Below are positions 47,376-58,816 of a DNA stretch of 64,000 bases, in pieces. The notes beneath the pieces were generated by a model. That model was given only the letters and a program-made list of their open reading frames with translations. It was not told where the DNA came from and ran no database searches. A program made the translations under genes and the position numbers. The stretch is from Cladobotryum mycophilum (taxonomy: Eukaryota; Ascomycota; Sordariomycetes; Hypocreales; Hypocreaceae), in the NCBI GenBank assembly GCA_036429605.1, contig JAVFKD010000016.1, positions 682,001-746,000 of the forward strand. The letters are read 5' to 3'. Position 1 is the stretch's first letter, and the number at the start of each line of letters is the position of its first letter.

Positions 47376-48132
47376 ATGGCGAGTGTCGGCAATGGAGCTC
47401 GTCAGATCAAAGACCGAGCGCTGAGCGCGAGGTCCATACGGGTGCTCGTAACTCCCACTCCCATCACCTTTGCTGAGCGGCGCTCCATACTGCAAGTACT
47501 GGAGCAATATGGCGCCGTGGAAATGTTTAAAATGCCACCGGTACGTCGTTGTGATTGTGCCCCTCACCTGTTTGCAGCCGAGCCTAATGTGCAGTGAAAA
47601 GGGACACTACTCCAACTTCATCTCAGTCACCAAGGAGGTTACCACGGCAGAGAGATTAATCGCAAGCAGCCCGCTCACATACAACGTTACCGAGCCGTCT
47701 CGCACAACCGCCGACGACATTTACATTGCGGATCTGACGGAGCCCGATGGCAATATCAGCAGCAGCCAGACGTTGGTAAACATGGGACCCCAACGGGATG
47801 GTGGCCAGGCGCAGGATCGGAAGAAGCAGCAGCAGCAGCAGGAACAGACGCAGTTCAAGCTGGAAATCTTCCCCGCGCCAGAGTTCCGCCACAGATTCGC
47901 CATGGCCGGATCCCCATTACACAATTCGTGGCCAAGGGCCTACGAAAGGGACCAGTCCTTCATGGCCACAACCTTGAAGCAGTCTCTGCCCCAAACCATG
48001 GTCGGCAAAGGCTTAGCCCATTGGCTGATCAATCTGGGAACTGCACATCGCATGGAGCGCAAGGCTAAGAGGCTACAGGTCAAGGGGTGGCTTCCTGGTA
48101 ATATGAGGCATAGGGGTACTACTACTGAATAG
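47376..48132 (+). CDS. Conserved-looking fungal protein with RRM-like N-terminus
   Basis: Exons at 47376-47540 and 47578-48132 give 239 aa. An intron of only 37 nt (GTACGT...TTGCAG) is needed to join FKMPP to PSLMCSEKGHYSNFISV. The first 90 residues look like a single RRM: SIRVLVTPTPITFAERRSIL as RNP2 and helix 1, QYGAVEMFKM as strand 2, and NFISVTKEVTTAERLI as the RNP1-like strand and helix 2. A low-complexity Gln tract and a conserved-looking C-terminus (HNSWPRAYERDQSFMATTLK, TMVGKGLAHWLINLG) follow. The Ser/Arg-rich start hints at import into mitochondria, but this is weak. Function is unknown. It is divergent from MED1. Confidence 0.65.
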
Positions 48133-49434
48133 GCGCGATATGGTATGTTGATGGCTGGGAAATCGAGAGGGAAAGGGCTTGGGATCCCTTCGGTCTATGT
48201 GGCTAACTCGTACCTCTTCTACCTCATGATTTATACATGACTAGCATATTAATTGGGAGAGCCGAAGTTTCTGTGCCGCTTTTGTTCTCAACTTTCAGCC
48301 ACGGTCATCTTTGTCTATTTGAAGAAACTCAACTCCTATCCAAAAAGAAATCGATTCAAGTTGCTTCAACAAATGTCCTGCCTCTCTGGAATCGTTACCC
48401 AACGCATGTCGTGAAACCCCGTCCATACAGAGCCCAGTAGCAATCTAAAGCCATGCTTCCCTTTACTACCTCGTTTTTTCTTCTTTTCTCATCCTAGGCG
48501 CATCGAGCGGAGCTGTGGTCTTCAGGCTACCACCAGTTCCGGTGGTTAATGTTGATGGACTCATCTCAGCACCACCAGTATCTTCCATTCAGCAGCGCAT
48601 CATCCTCCAAAAATTCCATTATTCTATCGTATCAGAATTCTTCTTTCCGACCTGTCTTTTACTATCTTGTTTCCCCCATTCTGGGGGGGGGGGGTTGGTA
48701 CTTTTTTTCTTCCTTTTCTCCTTTTTCTTCTTCTTTTTTCCTTCTTGTTTACGACATATTTCTGGCATTGGTATTCTTACAATACACTCGAGACGAAAAA
48801 GCTTAAAGAGCCGTCAACTCCTATTCTTATGCGCCGCCGCTCTACCCCAAAACCACATACATAAGAACAAGAGCACGATACCGCAACGACTTTTGTAGGG
48901 TGGGTGGCATACAAATATGTGCTTTCCTGGTTGGTGTTACTTACATTCTGAGTCTGGCTGCCGGGGCGTTGTTGGGACACCATCGTTCGTACTGTGCTAT
49001 GTTGAAGAGTATGGGGCGCGAGCAGAGTATAAGAAAATACACAGAATAGAATCCTAGGTTCATATGCTTACCAAGGGGGCAAGGACTTTGTCAGAGTGAG
49101 TACGATGATTCAGGTTTGAATTCATCTAAATGACATAATCAGAATGGATAACAGTAAGGGTAGCACCCAAGTAGTGTCCATGAGCATAGCCATTCAAGAC
49201 ATCGTCAATTACCAAGTCTCAACTTGTGTTCTCCTTTTTATGCGTACCATAAAATAAAAGTATGATTATTCAAAACTATTAGTCGTACGAATCAAAAGGC
49301 TCAACAGAACCAAATCCAACGCTCTTCAACATAGCCCGCTCTAAATCAATCTATCCTTCTCTCATGGTGCCTCTTCTTTCCTACCCAAGTAGGAAACCAA
49401 ATGATATGCCATCGCTCGCTGTTCTTTACGCCTT
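48133..49434. other. Intergenic, contains a G12 run
   Basis: No gene is supported. A homopolymer of 12 G is at 48683-48694, embedded in pyrimidine-rich sequence. Confidence 0.5.
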
Positions 49435-51514
49435 TTAACATAGGGTATCAAAGTTGACGGCCTTGCCCGTCCGCCTCTCGTAGCTGCGGAGAATGCCCGC
49501 AACAGCCTTCACGTAACGACCGCGATGCATCTTTCTATTCCTCCCACATTCCTCCCCGGCGTTGGCCAGCATGAACACCGTCTTGCCAGACTTGTCCACG
49601 TGGTTCGGGTTCGCCCCGTGGGCGAGCAGTATCTTGAGGACTTTGAGCTCCTTGTATCTGGCGGCGAGCGACAGGGCGGTCTGGCCGCGCTCGTCTACCT
49701 CGTCGATATCGACGCCCATGCCGATCAGCTGGGTTACCACCTCGTCGGCGCCCCCGCCGCTGCGTAGTGGATAACAAATTTATTCCCCTTGATTTCGAGG
49801 GGGACGTCTGGTCGTCGAGCGAGCATCACGTTGAGCATCTCCCATTCGCCGTACAAGAAGGCCCAGCACTGGGCCGTATGTCCGTCCTTGTCCTTTGCCT
49901 TGACGTCGGCGCCGCTCCGGAGCAAGAGCCAGACGAGATCATCCGTTGCGAGCGTGTATTGAGGCAATGCCGCGTTCATAAGCATGGTGCGTCCGTTTGT
50001 GTCCCTGACGTCCACGTCGGCGCCGCGTTCAATGAGTAGCTCTAGGATATCCAGTTGGCCTTTGCGAGCGGCGACCATCGAAGCAGTTACGCCGTTGGCG
50101 TTTTTCGTGTCCGGTTCGGTACCATTGTCCAACATCAGCTTGACGACTTCGTAGTAGCCCCCTGGACGGCCCTGTGAAAAGTGGGCTTCTCCGGCGTGGC
50201 CTTGCTCGCCAGTATCATCTCGATGATATCGTGGAAGCCTAGGTACGTCGTGTGTTCTAAGATATATCGGTTTGATCTGGCGCCGTGTTCTAGCAGGCAC
50301 TTGACGACGGAGCGATGGCCCCTCGTCGCCGACTGATACAACGACTGCTGATCTGGCACGGCGCCATTCATCAGCAGCAACTGGGCAATCTCGCCACGAC
50401 CAGCACACGACGCCTCATATAGAGCGTAGTCATCTGCTTTGGCGCCAGATTCCAGCAGCAAAGTCACGACCTTACAGGAGGATCTCCTAGACGCCTCCTG
50501 TAAAGCGCCGTCATCAGCCTTGGCACCATTGTCGAGCAGCAGTTTAACGACATCATAAGATTCCCCTTTGATTGCGGCATGCAAAGCCGCTTGATCCGCC
50601 CGAGTGCCATTCTCCAGCAGCAGCTCAACGACAGCACGCCGGCCTGTGAGACTGGCCTGGCGTAAAGCCTCTTGATCTACTCCGGTACCATGTCCCAGGA
50701 GTGTTTTGACGATACCATAGTGTCCCCTCCCTGCTGCGGCATATAGAGCCCTCTTCAGTTGCTCCGGCTCGGCGCCGAGGGACAGGAGAATGTCGAAGCA
50801 GCCCCTGTTTCCATGCCGTGCTGCGTACACCAGCGGGGTCCTCCTACCGAACCTGTTTACATGATGCGGGTCGGCGCCGCGGTCAAGGAGCTGTCGCAGG
50901 ATGAGCACATCTCCCGACACGGCCGCACCGAAAATTGCCGTGCATCCCCAGGCGTCCTGAGCATGTACGTCTGCTCCCCTCTCCAGCAGTAGCGTGATGA
51001 TAGACTCATGCCCATCGATGACTGCGTTCATGAGAGGTGTGCATCGGGTAATCCTATCACTGATGACCGCGGTATCATAGCCGTTGTCGAGGAACAGCCT
51101 AACCATGTACTCGTGACCCAAGCTAGCCGCGAGACAAACCATACCCCCAACTTCGCTGTCGCGCACAAATTCACCATTATGCTTGAAGGCGCCGTATCGA
51201 ACAAGTAGCTCGGCCATGGGCCGCCTGTCCGCCTGCACCGCATACCTAAGTGGGTTGTCGTCGCATAATCCTGTCGTTCTGGGGCTCACCCCGTATGCCA
51301 GGGCCTTTTCCGCCGTTTCTATCCGGTCTTCTCTCGCGGCCCAGGAAACAGACTTGGTGCTGCGGTCGGATTTCTCGTCGAATCGATAGAGGAACCTATC
51401 CAGTATAACGTAGAAACGCTGGTTCGTTCGTGCCAGAGCATTGATGTCTGCCGCGGACGTCAATTGCTCCGCAATGATCAAAATAAGTTCTGTTGGTAAG
51501 GTAGGGAGAGACAT
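49435..51514 (-). CDS. F-box-like ankyrin-repeat protein 1 (two frame breaks)
   Basis: The start ATG is the complement of 51512-51514; the corrected length is about 693 aa with no intron. The N-terminus LPTLPTELILIIAEQL, then ADINALARTNQRFYVILDRF, is the F-box-like module common in fungal ankyrin proteins. More than a dozen ankyrin repeats follow (for example TPLMNAVIDGHESIITLLLE, then RGADVHAQDAWGCTAIFGAA). The frame breaks twice, each at a G5 run on the coding strand: 50158-50162 (six G read HRAVQGGYYEVVKLMLDNG) and 49751-49755 (six G read AAAGGADEVVTQLIGMGVD). Role by family: protein recruitment, possibly substrate choice for ubiquitination; partner unknown. It is paralogous in layout to the gene at 53358-54901. 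Confidence 0.85.
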
Positions 51515-52442
51515 ATTGAAAGGGTTCTTATGTGTTGACTGATGTGTAGTGTAGAAATGATCCATAGTCAAGATGATGAAGATGGTATTTTTACACCATA
51601 TATATACCGACTCATCCCTAAGCTTTTGCCTAATCACGGATTGTTCTTCAATTAAGGTATAAGCTTACTGAGATGGCTGCAAAGTCTTTCTCGATTTCTA
51701 TAATGTCTAGAGACTTGAGAGGTTATCTACAGTGATGATTAGACAATAATCTCATGCTACCACCCTCCCATTTGAGAAGAATGGCCTTGGTATTATAGTC
51801 TACGTGCAATGGCTTTTCTGACCTGATCCCGTGCATCTCAAAGATATAGAAGGGCTTCCTTTTGTCTTCCCATATCAAAAATATGGGTCAAGGTTTATCG
51901 ACTTGAACTTGAGTTAGACTAGATGTATGTCATAAACTATAATATCGCGAAAAGCAACGGCTACCTGCTACGCTTCAGGGAACATTTGAAAATAAGGAAT
52001 ATAGCTTCATTCAGAAAATGGATACTTGTACTGAAATGAAAAGTTATTACAATACCAGAAAGTGGGTTCAATTTAGACATGCACCCGATGGTTCTAGATA
52101 GATGCTGCGCCGCCACAACACCGATATAGTCTTTCATCAAATTGGGCGAAAAGTATATCGTGGCTCGCACCATATTATAAACAAGTTTCTTCACGGGATG
52201 GCAGATATTTTGGCATTGAACTGGCGATGTATAAGCTTTAGGTTACATAGACACAGACGTCGAGCCGAGATTTGACTTCAAGATGCCTGATTAAGGTATT
52301 CGATTCAGCATACGACCTTTCTACAACCCTTCTTCATCCGTACATTAAATAAGGAATATCCCCAGCTCGAATGAAACGCAGCTTCTCTCACATTCACATC
52401 TCTCCATCTACAGCTTTCAGTACAACAACACACACCGAAACA
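51515..52442. other. Intergenic between ankyrin gene 1 and the small membrane protein
   Basis: AT-rich with no supported gene; it holds two divergent promoters. Confidence 0.5.
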
Positions 52443-52877
52443 ATGAATCCATACAGCTTGCTCTACACCTTCATCCTTGCCCTCTTGGGCTTTGTCAACG
52501 GGGCTGCCATCCCCTATCCAACGACAAACACGACTACATTGGCACCCCGAGGGGGCCATCAAAATGCACAGCCATCTCCTGCCTGGGCCTCGCATCTACA
52601 TCCGAAGCGACTGGTACCGATACCTCTCATACCCCCGCCCCAAGCCAGCATGACGATCGAATGCCCGGACAGCAAACAGCCACTCTGCAAGGCATTCTCC
52701 AATTACACCATGTCGGCAAAGGAAAAGAAGAAGAAGAAGATCAAGATCACCATTGGGGCCGTCATCGGAGGCGTCGCCGCGGTGAGCATAATAATCCCAG
52801 CCGTCTTGATGTTCACAGGAGTAATGGCTTGCTCCATACCGCCAGCCCTGTTCTCTTGCCCGTGCATCATACTTTGA
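52443..52877 (+). CDS. Small secreted or single-pass membrane protein
   Basis: This is an intronless ORF of 144 aa. A signal peptide (MNPYSLLYTFILALLGFVNG) is followed by a Thr/Pro-rich ectodomain with ECPDSKQPLCKAFSNYT. A Lys-rich stretch (KEKKKKKIKIT) precedes one transmembrane helix (GAVIGGVAAVSIIIPAVLMF), and the tail ends in a Cys-rich CSIPPALFSCPCIIL. Basic residues before the helix suggest a membrane protein rather than a free effector. I do not recognise a family. The CP-x(6)-C-x-x-F-x-N-x-T pattern recalls the array at 62.5-64.0 kb, so a diverged relation is possible. It lies between the two ankyrin genes, on the opposite strand. Confidence 0.65.
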   Translation: MNPYSLLYTFILALLGFVNGAAIPYPTTNTTTLAPRGGHQNAQPSPAWASHLHPKRLVPIPLIPPPQASMTIECPDSKQPLCKAFSNYTMSAKEKKKKKIKITIGAVIGGVAAVSIIIPAVLMFTGVMACSIPPALFSCPCIIL

Positions 52878-53357
52878 AATAGGAGAAGAAGCTGGCGGCG
52901 AGAAGGGGAGGGGCGGGGCGTTTAGGACTTGGTTTGATCAGATGGAGAGCATAAAGGGTAGATGCATCCAGTCATCAAATAAATGGTCAAGTTTGATCCC
53001 AAAGCTTCTTTGAGAGAAGTGAATAATAAGCCTGTTCCTATACCTCTAACTATCCATAGCCTTGTTGTTTCTCTCAAACTCATAGCTTCATCATTATCCA
53101 ATCTCAGTTAAAAGGGGTAGAAAGACAGGGCCGTGTGACGCCGCGTTTCTTGTGAATGATAAAAGTAGCCGTCAAGATGCTAACCCCAGCTCTCTTCTCT
53201 GTATATGTGAAAACAACTAGGACGCTTTACATGTTCAGGTAAAAGGGAAAGGGGAAAAAGGAAAGAAAAGAAAGAAAATAATCGCCGTCTAGTATCTAAA
53301 CCTGCTGAGAAAATGGGCCGTATCCCGCGCATTTTCCACAGCAATGTCATATGGTGT
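52878..53357. other. Intergenic, plus possible 3' extension of ankyrin gene 2
   Basis: 53289-53357 is an in-frame continuation of ankyrin gene 2 beyond its TAG. The rest shows no gene. Confidence 0.5.
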
Positions 53358-54901
53358 CTATCCAGAGTTATCCCTGTGGTTTGGATCCGCCCCTCTCTCA
53401 ATCAGTAACTTTGCCAGTTCGGTTTGCCCAAACTCCGCAGCGACCGACAGCACGGTGTGCCCATCGTCGTTTGTGTCGTCGACGTGTAGTATGCCCATGT
53501 CCAGCACCCCCGTTATCAGCCGGTTGTTCCCGTGCATGGCTGCCTTGAAAAGCACCGTCTCGCCATCGACGTCTCTGATGCAGGCATCCGCCCCGCTGTA
53601 GAGAAGCAGATTGGCAATGTCCTGAAAATCCTTCTGGGCGGCAACGATTAATGCGCTCTCCCCATTATTGTTCACAACGTCTAGCATGGCGCCCTTTTCG
53701 ATGAGTAGATGGGTAATGTTCTCGTCATCGTTTGTAGCCGCCATGATTAACGGGGTATACCCATTGGGCGCCCGGAGATTAACATCAATACCAGCCCTGA
53801 GATACATCTCGACCAGCTCATAGGCGCCTGTGGATATTGTTGCATTGAGCGTCATGTGGTCGATTCTATCGACTTCGATGGTGGCTCCATGCTCAAGAAG
53901 CGGTTGCACGACCGCCTCATCGCCTCGTCCGCATGCTCTCATCACGGGGGTCAATCCTTGAATGTCTCTCGTATTGATATCAGCGCCGTTTTGGAGTAGC
54001 AACTTGAGGCATTCTTCGCTGAGTTCGTCAGCTGCGCGTGACAACAGGGTCAACCCCGCAGCGCTCCTGGTCTCTATATCAAAACCATAATCAATGAATA
54101 GCCGAACAAAATGTAGGAGCGGGACGGCAGTGGCGAAAAGGGGCAGTCGGTCAATATGAGCACCATTCCGTAGCAGCACTTCAATCACCCCAGTATGTCC
54201 CTTTCGTACGGCCCAGTATAGCGCGGACTCGTAGTTATTTCTGTGGTGATTGACATCAACACCCTGACGCAAAATGAGTTCAGTACAGGCCACGCTACCT
54301 CCCTGTGCCGCACACATCAATGGTGATCTTGCATCAGCCTCTAACGGATGCGGATTGGCACCAAGCCTCAACAATAGCACGACTACTGATTCATGCGCAA
54401 AAGTAGCAGCCGCCATCAGCGGAGTCTCGCAGATGAAACTCTGGCCATCTACCTCGAGCCCATGGCGGATTAACAGAGCTACCACATCCCCATGCCCCTC
54501 GCCAGCCGCCTCACAAAGAAGTCCGCCCTCTTCCTTATTGCTATTTCATAGTTGATTGTGCTGTCGATCTCGTACGGCAGGGCGCCGTGTTCAAGGAGCA
54601 GCTCGACCACATCCCCATGTCCGTTGGCGACAGCAGCATGGAGCGGTTCCCAGGTGCCCCAGCATGCCTTGATATTGGCACCCAACCTCAATGCCTTTTT
54701 TGCAGTCGCCAGCCGACCAAACCCTGCAGCCCATGCGAGAGCCGATCTGACTTTGGTGTTTCTATTGCTACGATATAGGTATTTGTCCACGATATCGTAA
54801 AAACGTCGGCTCGTCTGAGCCAGGGCATTGATGTCAGCCTCCCTCACCAGCTGAGCGGCGACAGCCCTGATTAATTCGGACGGAATCCGGCTGAAGGACA
54901 T
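53358..54901 (-). CDS. F-box-like ankyrin-repeat protein 2 (one frame break, early stop)
   Basis: The start ATG is the complement of 54899-54901. FSRIPSELIRAVAAQLVREA, then DINALAQTSRRFYDIVDKYL, is the same F-box-like module as in the gene at 49435. About eleven ankyrin repeats follow. Two irregularities appear. Near 54540-54560 the frame moves by one base between HGALPYEIDSTINYE and NKEEGGLLCEAAGEG; this is either a lost base or a 35-nt intron (GTACGA...AATAG), and there is no G/C run there. The frame then ends DPNHRDNSG-TAG, but the same frame continues past TAG as TPYDIAVENARDTAHFLSRF to a second stop at 53289-53291. That TAG replaces the usual Tyr-type position before TPYD, so a nonsense change is likely. 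About 514 aa to the first stop. Confidence 0.8.
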
Positions 54902-55743
54902 GTCTGTTCCTGAGATAATGTTGCTATAAAAATGATGTCTTGTTGTTCATATATTTGATACTTGAGACGTGCTCATGACTGCGAGATGTGGCAATTTTTC
55001 TCGTTCCAGAATTCAAGAGCGGGGTCAGATGTTGCGAACAGGCCTGATGAAATATGCTGAATGATCAAGCAAGACAAAGTGCAGCAGCTGAATGGATGTT
55101 CCTTCTTCCGTCCTTGACCGACTTTGAACAAAAGGTATCCATCCATGTTTGGAGATATCCACCTAACCTATACCTTTATGTTATGCAACCGCGTCGGCTT
55201 TTTTCTTCTTTTTTTCTTCTTTTTTTCCTTCTTCTTTTCCTTTCTTTCTGGCAAGTGAAAACATTAATAGCGAGCGAGAATAACTACTAGATAAGAACAA
55301 GGAAAAAGAAATAGTAGATGTTAAAATGGGTATAAGAAAAGTGAAGCTATCGTCTGTGAATAATACGACGGCTTAGCCATTAGTAGTCTTGGTGCACTAG
55401 CTGTTTAGTCCTCTAGTTAAGTTATTATCCAACACTCAATGCTCTACCATTCTAGATGCAAGCCAGGTGTAAATCAAAGACGTGGTAATGATATACTAGC
55501 ACGCGGTGGGGGGGGAGGAAAAACATGTGCCTTCAGGGTCCTTAAACTTGACACTTTGCTCTTCCTCAATCGCTCCCAACCTCAAAGGTGCGACAAAATG
55601 ATGCATCTTGGTAGCATCTTGGTGGGGGTGACGATGGCTTGGCCAACTTTGGTTACTCTTGGCGACGGCACGATCTATTTCCGAACGAGGGCAACGAAAT
55701 GGGGCGAAAGACTTGGTTTATTTTTGCCCCATTCGGTGGATTC

Positions 55744-55779
<36 letters not shown>

Positions 55780-57495
55780 CGTCACCTCTCTTGTGCTACA
55801 GGTACATACATACATGGATACAAAGGAGCCTTAGCAACCTCGGTCTTATTATTATGTTGTGGAAGCTTGAATGAGGAGGTATGCAATTTTTTTTGTTCGG
55901 ATGGAGAGAAGCGTGGGGGGAGGCATTGATGATGCGGCATGATGAGGCTTTGTTTGTTTGTTTGTTTGTTTATCATACGAGTAAAATGATCAATTACCGG
56001 CGTGCCATCCAAGTAAGCCGGTTTTTGCTCTGCCATCGTGTTACGTACGCACACCGAGTTTTATACACGTAAGTAATGCAATGGATCCATGGAGATGTGC
56101 TACCTACCCTACTTGCCTACCTAAGCAGCAGCCTAGAGCGAGACTAATAGAGATCATGACAACCTGGAATGCAGACATGCAAATTGCGTGGCACACACAC
56201 AACACACACACACACATGACGAGAAGCTGAAGATGTCAAGGTGCCAGAACAGGCGTCACTCACTCACTCACCGCGGGAAAATGGCGGGCTCATGTGATGG
56301 ATGACCTAGACTAATCCTTCCAAAGGCGAGCAAACAAAATAATTATAGACCGCCACAAACTCCTACTGCGACTCCCAAACCCACAAGACAAACACAAACA
56401 AACAAACAAACGAGCAAACAAAACACCTCCAACAAGAATGGAGCCCCAAGTTTGCCAAGAGGAGGGGGGGTTTGATAGACCAAGCAACCAAGGTAGCAAT
56501 AAACGCAGCCACACTCGCTACGTCACCCCAAAAACTTCCCGGCCGTGATCCGATTTGATCTGTCAACCTAGTCAGTACGGAGTAGAGTACTACAAGCAAT
56601 AGGTAGCGGTAGTAATGGATTCAGCCGGACGACGCGTTTTTTTCTTTCTTTTCTTTTTTCATCCCACTCTATATAGTACTTGGTCCAGACTTTTATGTAA
56701 ATTAAGAGTCTAGTTTGTACTTGTAGTTTGCTTCTTCAATAAGGGTAAGTATGGAGTAGTCAGGCTTGCATTGCCACGAGGATTATCGTGCACAGCCCCC
56801 TTGATTCTCGTCGTCGTCGTCGTCGTCGTTGTCGTAAGGTGTGTGGGTTAGCCCAGCTCCCAGCAATTCAAAGCTGTAGTAGTGTCTACCTAGGATGCAC
56901 CATTCTGGTAATAATAAAAATGGGGCCTTTCTTCTTCTTCTTCATCTTGGGCAAAAACCAGCCAAGCCCTGCTGGGAAACAAACTTGCCGAGTTTTGTGC
57001 CAATGACGTCGCAGCCCCTCCCCCAAAGAAAAAGCCCGCGCCTCTCCCTCTCTCTGCCTCTGCCTCTCCATGCATTGCCGACGGGCTGCCGCTCGAGGCC
57101 CCCTCGTGAGACAAGAGGATGGATTGATTGAATGTGACGAGGCGGAGGGCCGTGTTTGGTTATACAGGCGCGTGCCATGGATACATACATATATAGCCAA
57201 TACATATATTCCAGCTTCTCGGACATATTTTTCTTCCTCTCTTCTCTCTTATCTTATTGTTTCATCATCATCTTTGGGAGTAGACAGCTTATCGTTGTGT
57301 GATTTTTTGGTCTTTGCAAACGTTTTTGACATTGACTCACTTATACCCCGAATAACAAGACCTCATTGACGACAACACCATCTCAATCACATTTGATCGC
57401 ATTTGATCACATTGAGCAGATTGATCACAGATTCACATCAAGAATAAATACACCGAAACCTCCACCAAAAGTAGTAAAGAGAACAATCATTCACC
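54902..57495. other. Intergenic 2.6 kb, repeat-rich
   Basis: No gene is supported. It has an (ATG/GAT)12 tract at 55744-55779, CAAA-type tracts near 55950-55970 and 56395-56415, a (CGT)7 tract at 56808-56829, and one TACGGAGTA 9-mer at 56576. The last 300 bases look like the leader of the PalI-type gene. Confidence 0.5.
55744..55779. repeat. (GAT)12 trinucleotide tract
   Basis: A perfect trinucleotide run in intergenic DNA; it is open in all frames and so creates false acidic or poly-Met ORFs. Confidence 0.93.
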
Positions 57496-58249
57496 ATGGG
57501 TGTCGGAACCGCTATCCATCACGTCGGCACCGTGCTGCTCCTCGCCGCCACGGCACTGCTCATCGTCGTGTCCATCACATCACCAGTCGTCAACAACCTG
57601 TCCCTCATGAAGGTCGACCTGAACGGGCAAAACACCATAGGGGACAGAGTAACGTTCGGCACATTCGGCTACTGTATCCTCGGCGTCAAGTAAGCAATTC
57701 CCTTGTTCTTGTTTCCTGTCCCTCACACAATCGCCTCTACATCACCTTCACTCAACTTAAAACACCAAAACACTAACAAACCCTCACAGCGGACGTGATG
57801 CCTGCACCGGCTCTCACATCGGCTACGAGCCCACCAACGTCATCTCCCAGATCGACAATGTCTCCTTCTCCAACGCCGACCACGACAGCACCAAGATCCT
57901 CACAAAGGTCTTCGTCCTGCACCCCGTCGCCGCCGGCCTCTCCTTCCTGGCTTTCCTCCTCTGCCTCGGCACCAGCATCATCGGCTCCTTCATCGCATCC
58001 GTCTTCTCCCTCCTCGCCTTCGTCGCCACCATCATCGCCCTGGCCTGCGACTTCGCCACCTTCGCCATCATCAAGCACGCCGTCAACACCAGGAGCAGCA
58101 CCGCCAGCGAGGCAAGCTGGGGCACGGGCGTCTGGTGCGTCGTCGCCGCCGCCGCCTGCACGCTCGTCGCCTCGCTGCTCGTCTTCGTGACGTGCTGTGC
58201 CGGTCGCCGGAAGAGCAGCCGACGCAACAAGGATGCTGCTGGCTACTAA
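57496..58249 (+). CDS. PalI/Rim9 (SUR7-type) four-TM membrane protein
   Basis: Exons at 57496-57689 and 57790-58249 with a 100-nt intron (GTAAGC...CTCACAG) give 217 aa. The layout is that of the SUR7/PalI family: TM1 in VGTVLLLAATALLIVVSITS, an extracellular loop with VTFGTFGYC and NGRDACTGSHIGYEP (the family's G-x-C cysteine pair), and three further helices (PVAAGLSFLAFLLCLG, SVFSLLAFVATIIALACDF, VVAAAACTLVASLLVFVTCC). A short basic cytosolic tail ends in AAGY. PalI/Rim9 assists the ambient-pH sensor PalH at the plasma membrane, while SUR7 proteins mark eisosomes. The short tail does not resemble the long C-terminus of classical PalI, so the exact role is open. Confidence 0.82.
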
Positions 58250-58816
58250 AGAAGAGGAGGAAGAAGAGGAAGAGGAAGAAAGAAAATCATGGATTGACCC
58301 CCGCCCAAAAAAATGATGCGCCAAATATATACGAGCATGCGGATGCGACTATAATTACGGGCGATTGAGAAGATGATTTTGTGCTATTTTATGTTATTTC
58401 TTTTGTCACACATACCTGTCGATTTTGCGAGATGTATATTTAATACCTATTTAACGATACCACATGAACAGAACAGGAACAGAGCGAGAAGGATGGGGGA
58501 GTTGGGATCGGCGGTTTGATGACATCCATCAATTACTGGATTGAATCTTGACACACTATATAGTAGTAGTATATCAATACCCAAGCAAATGACATCTAGA
58601 GCGGCAGTATTTTGAGGCCCCAATAGCAGAATTAAATTGCAGAAATTAAATATCATTGTCAATTGCATTGCCTTGAATATCTATCCTGTCATGTCCAAAA
58701 TTAAATCCATCCATGTAACCGCCCCAATCGTGTATTATACATGCCACCGCTACCGCTACCGCTACCTTCTATTTACCCTACCATCCATATAAAAAAAAAT
58801 GAAGAAGAAAAAAACT
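58250..58816. other. Intergenic between convergent genes
   Basis: No gene is seen. It holds the 3' ends of the PalI-type gene and the O-methyltransferase; CTACCG units repeat at 58746-58764. Confidence 0.5.
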
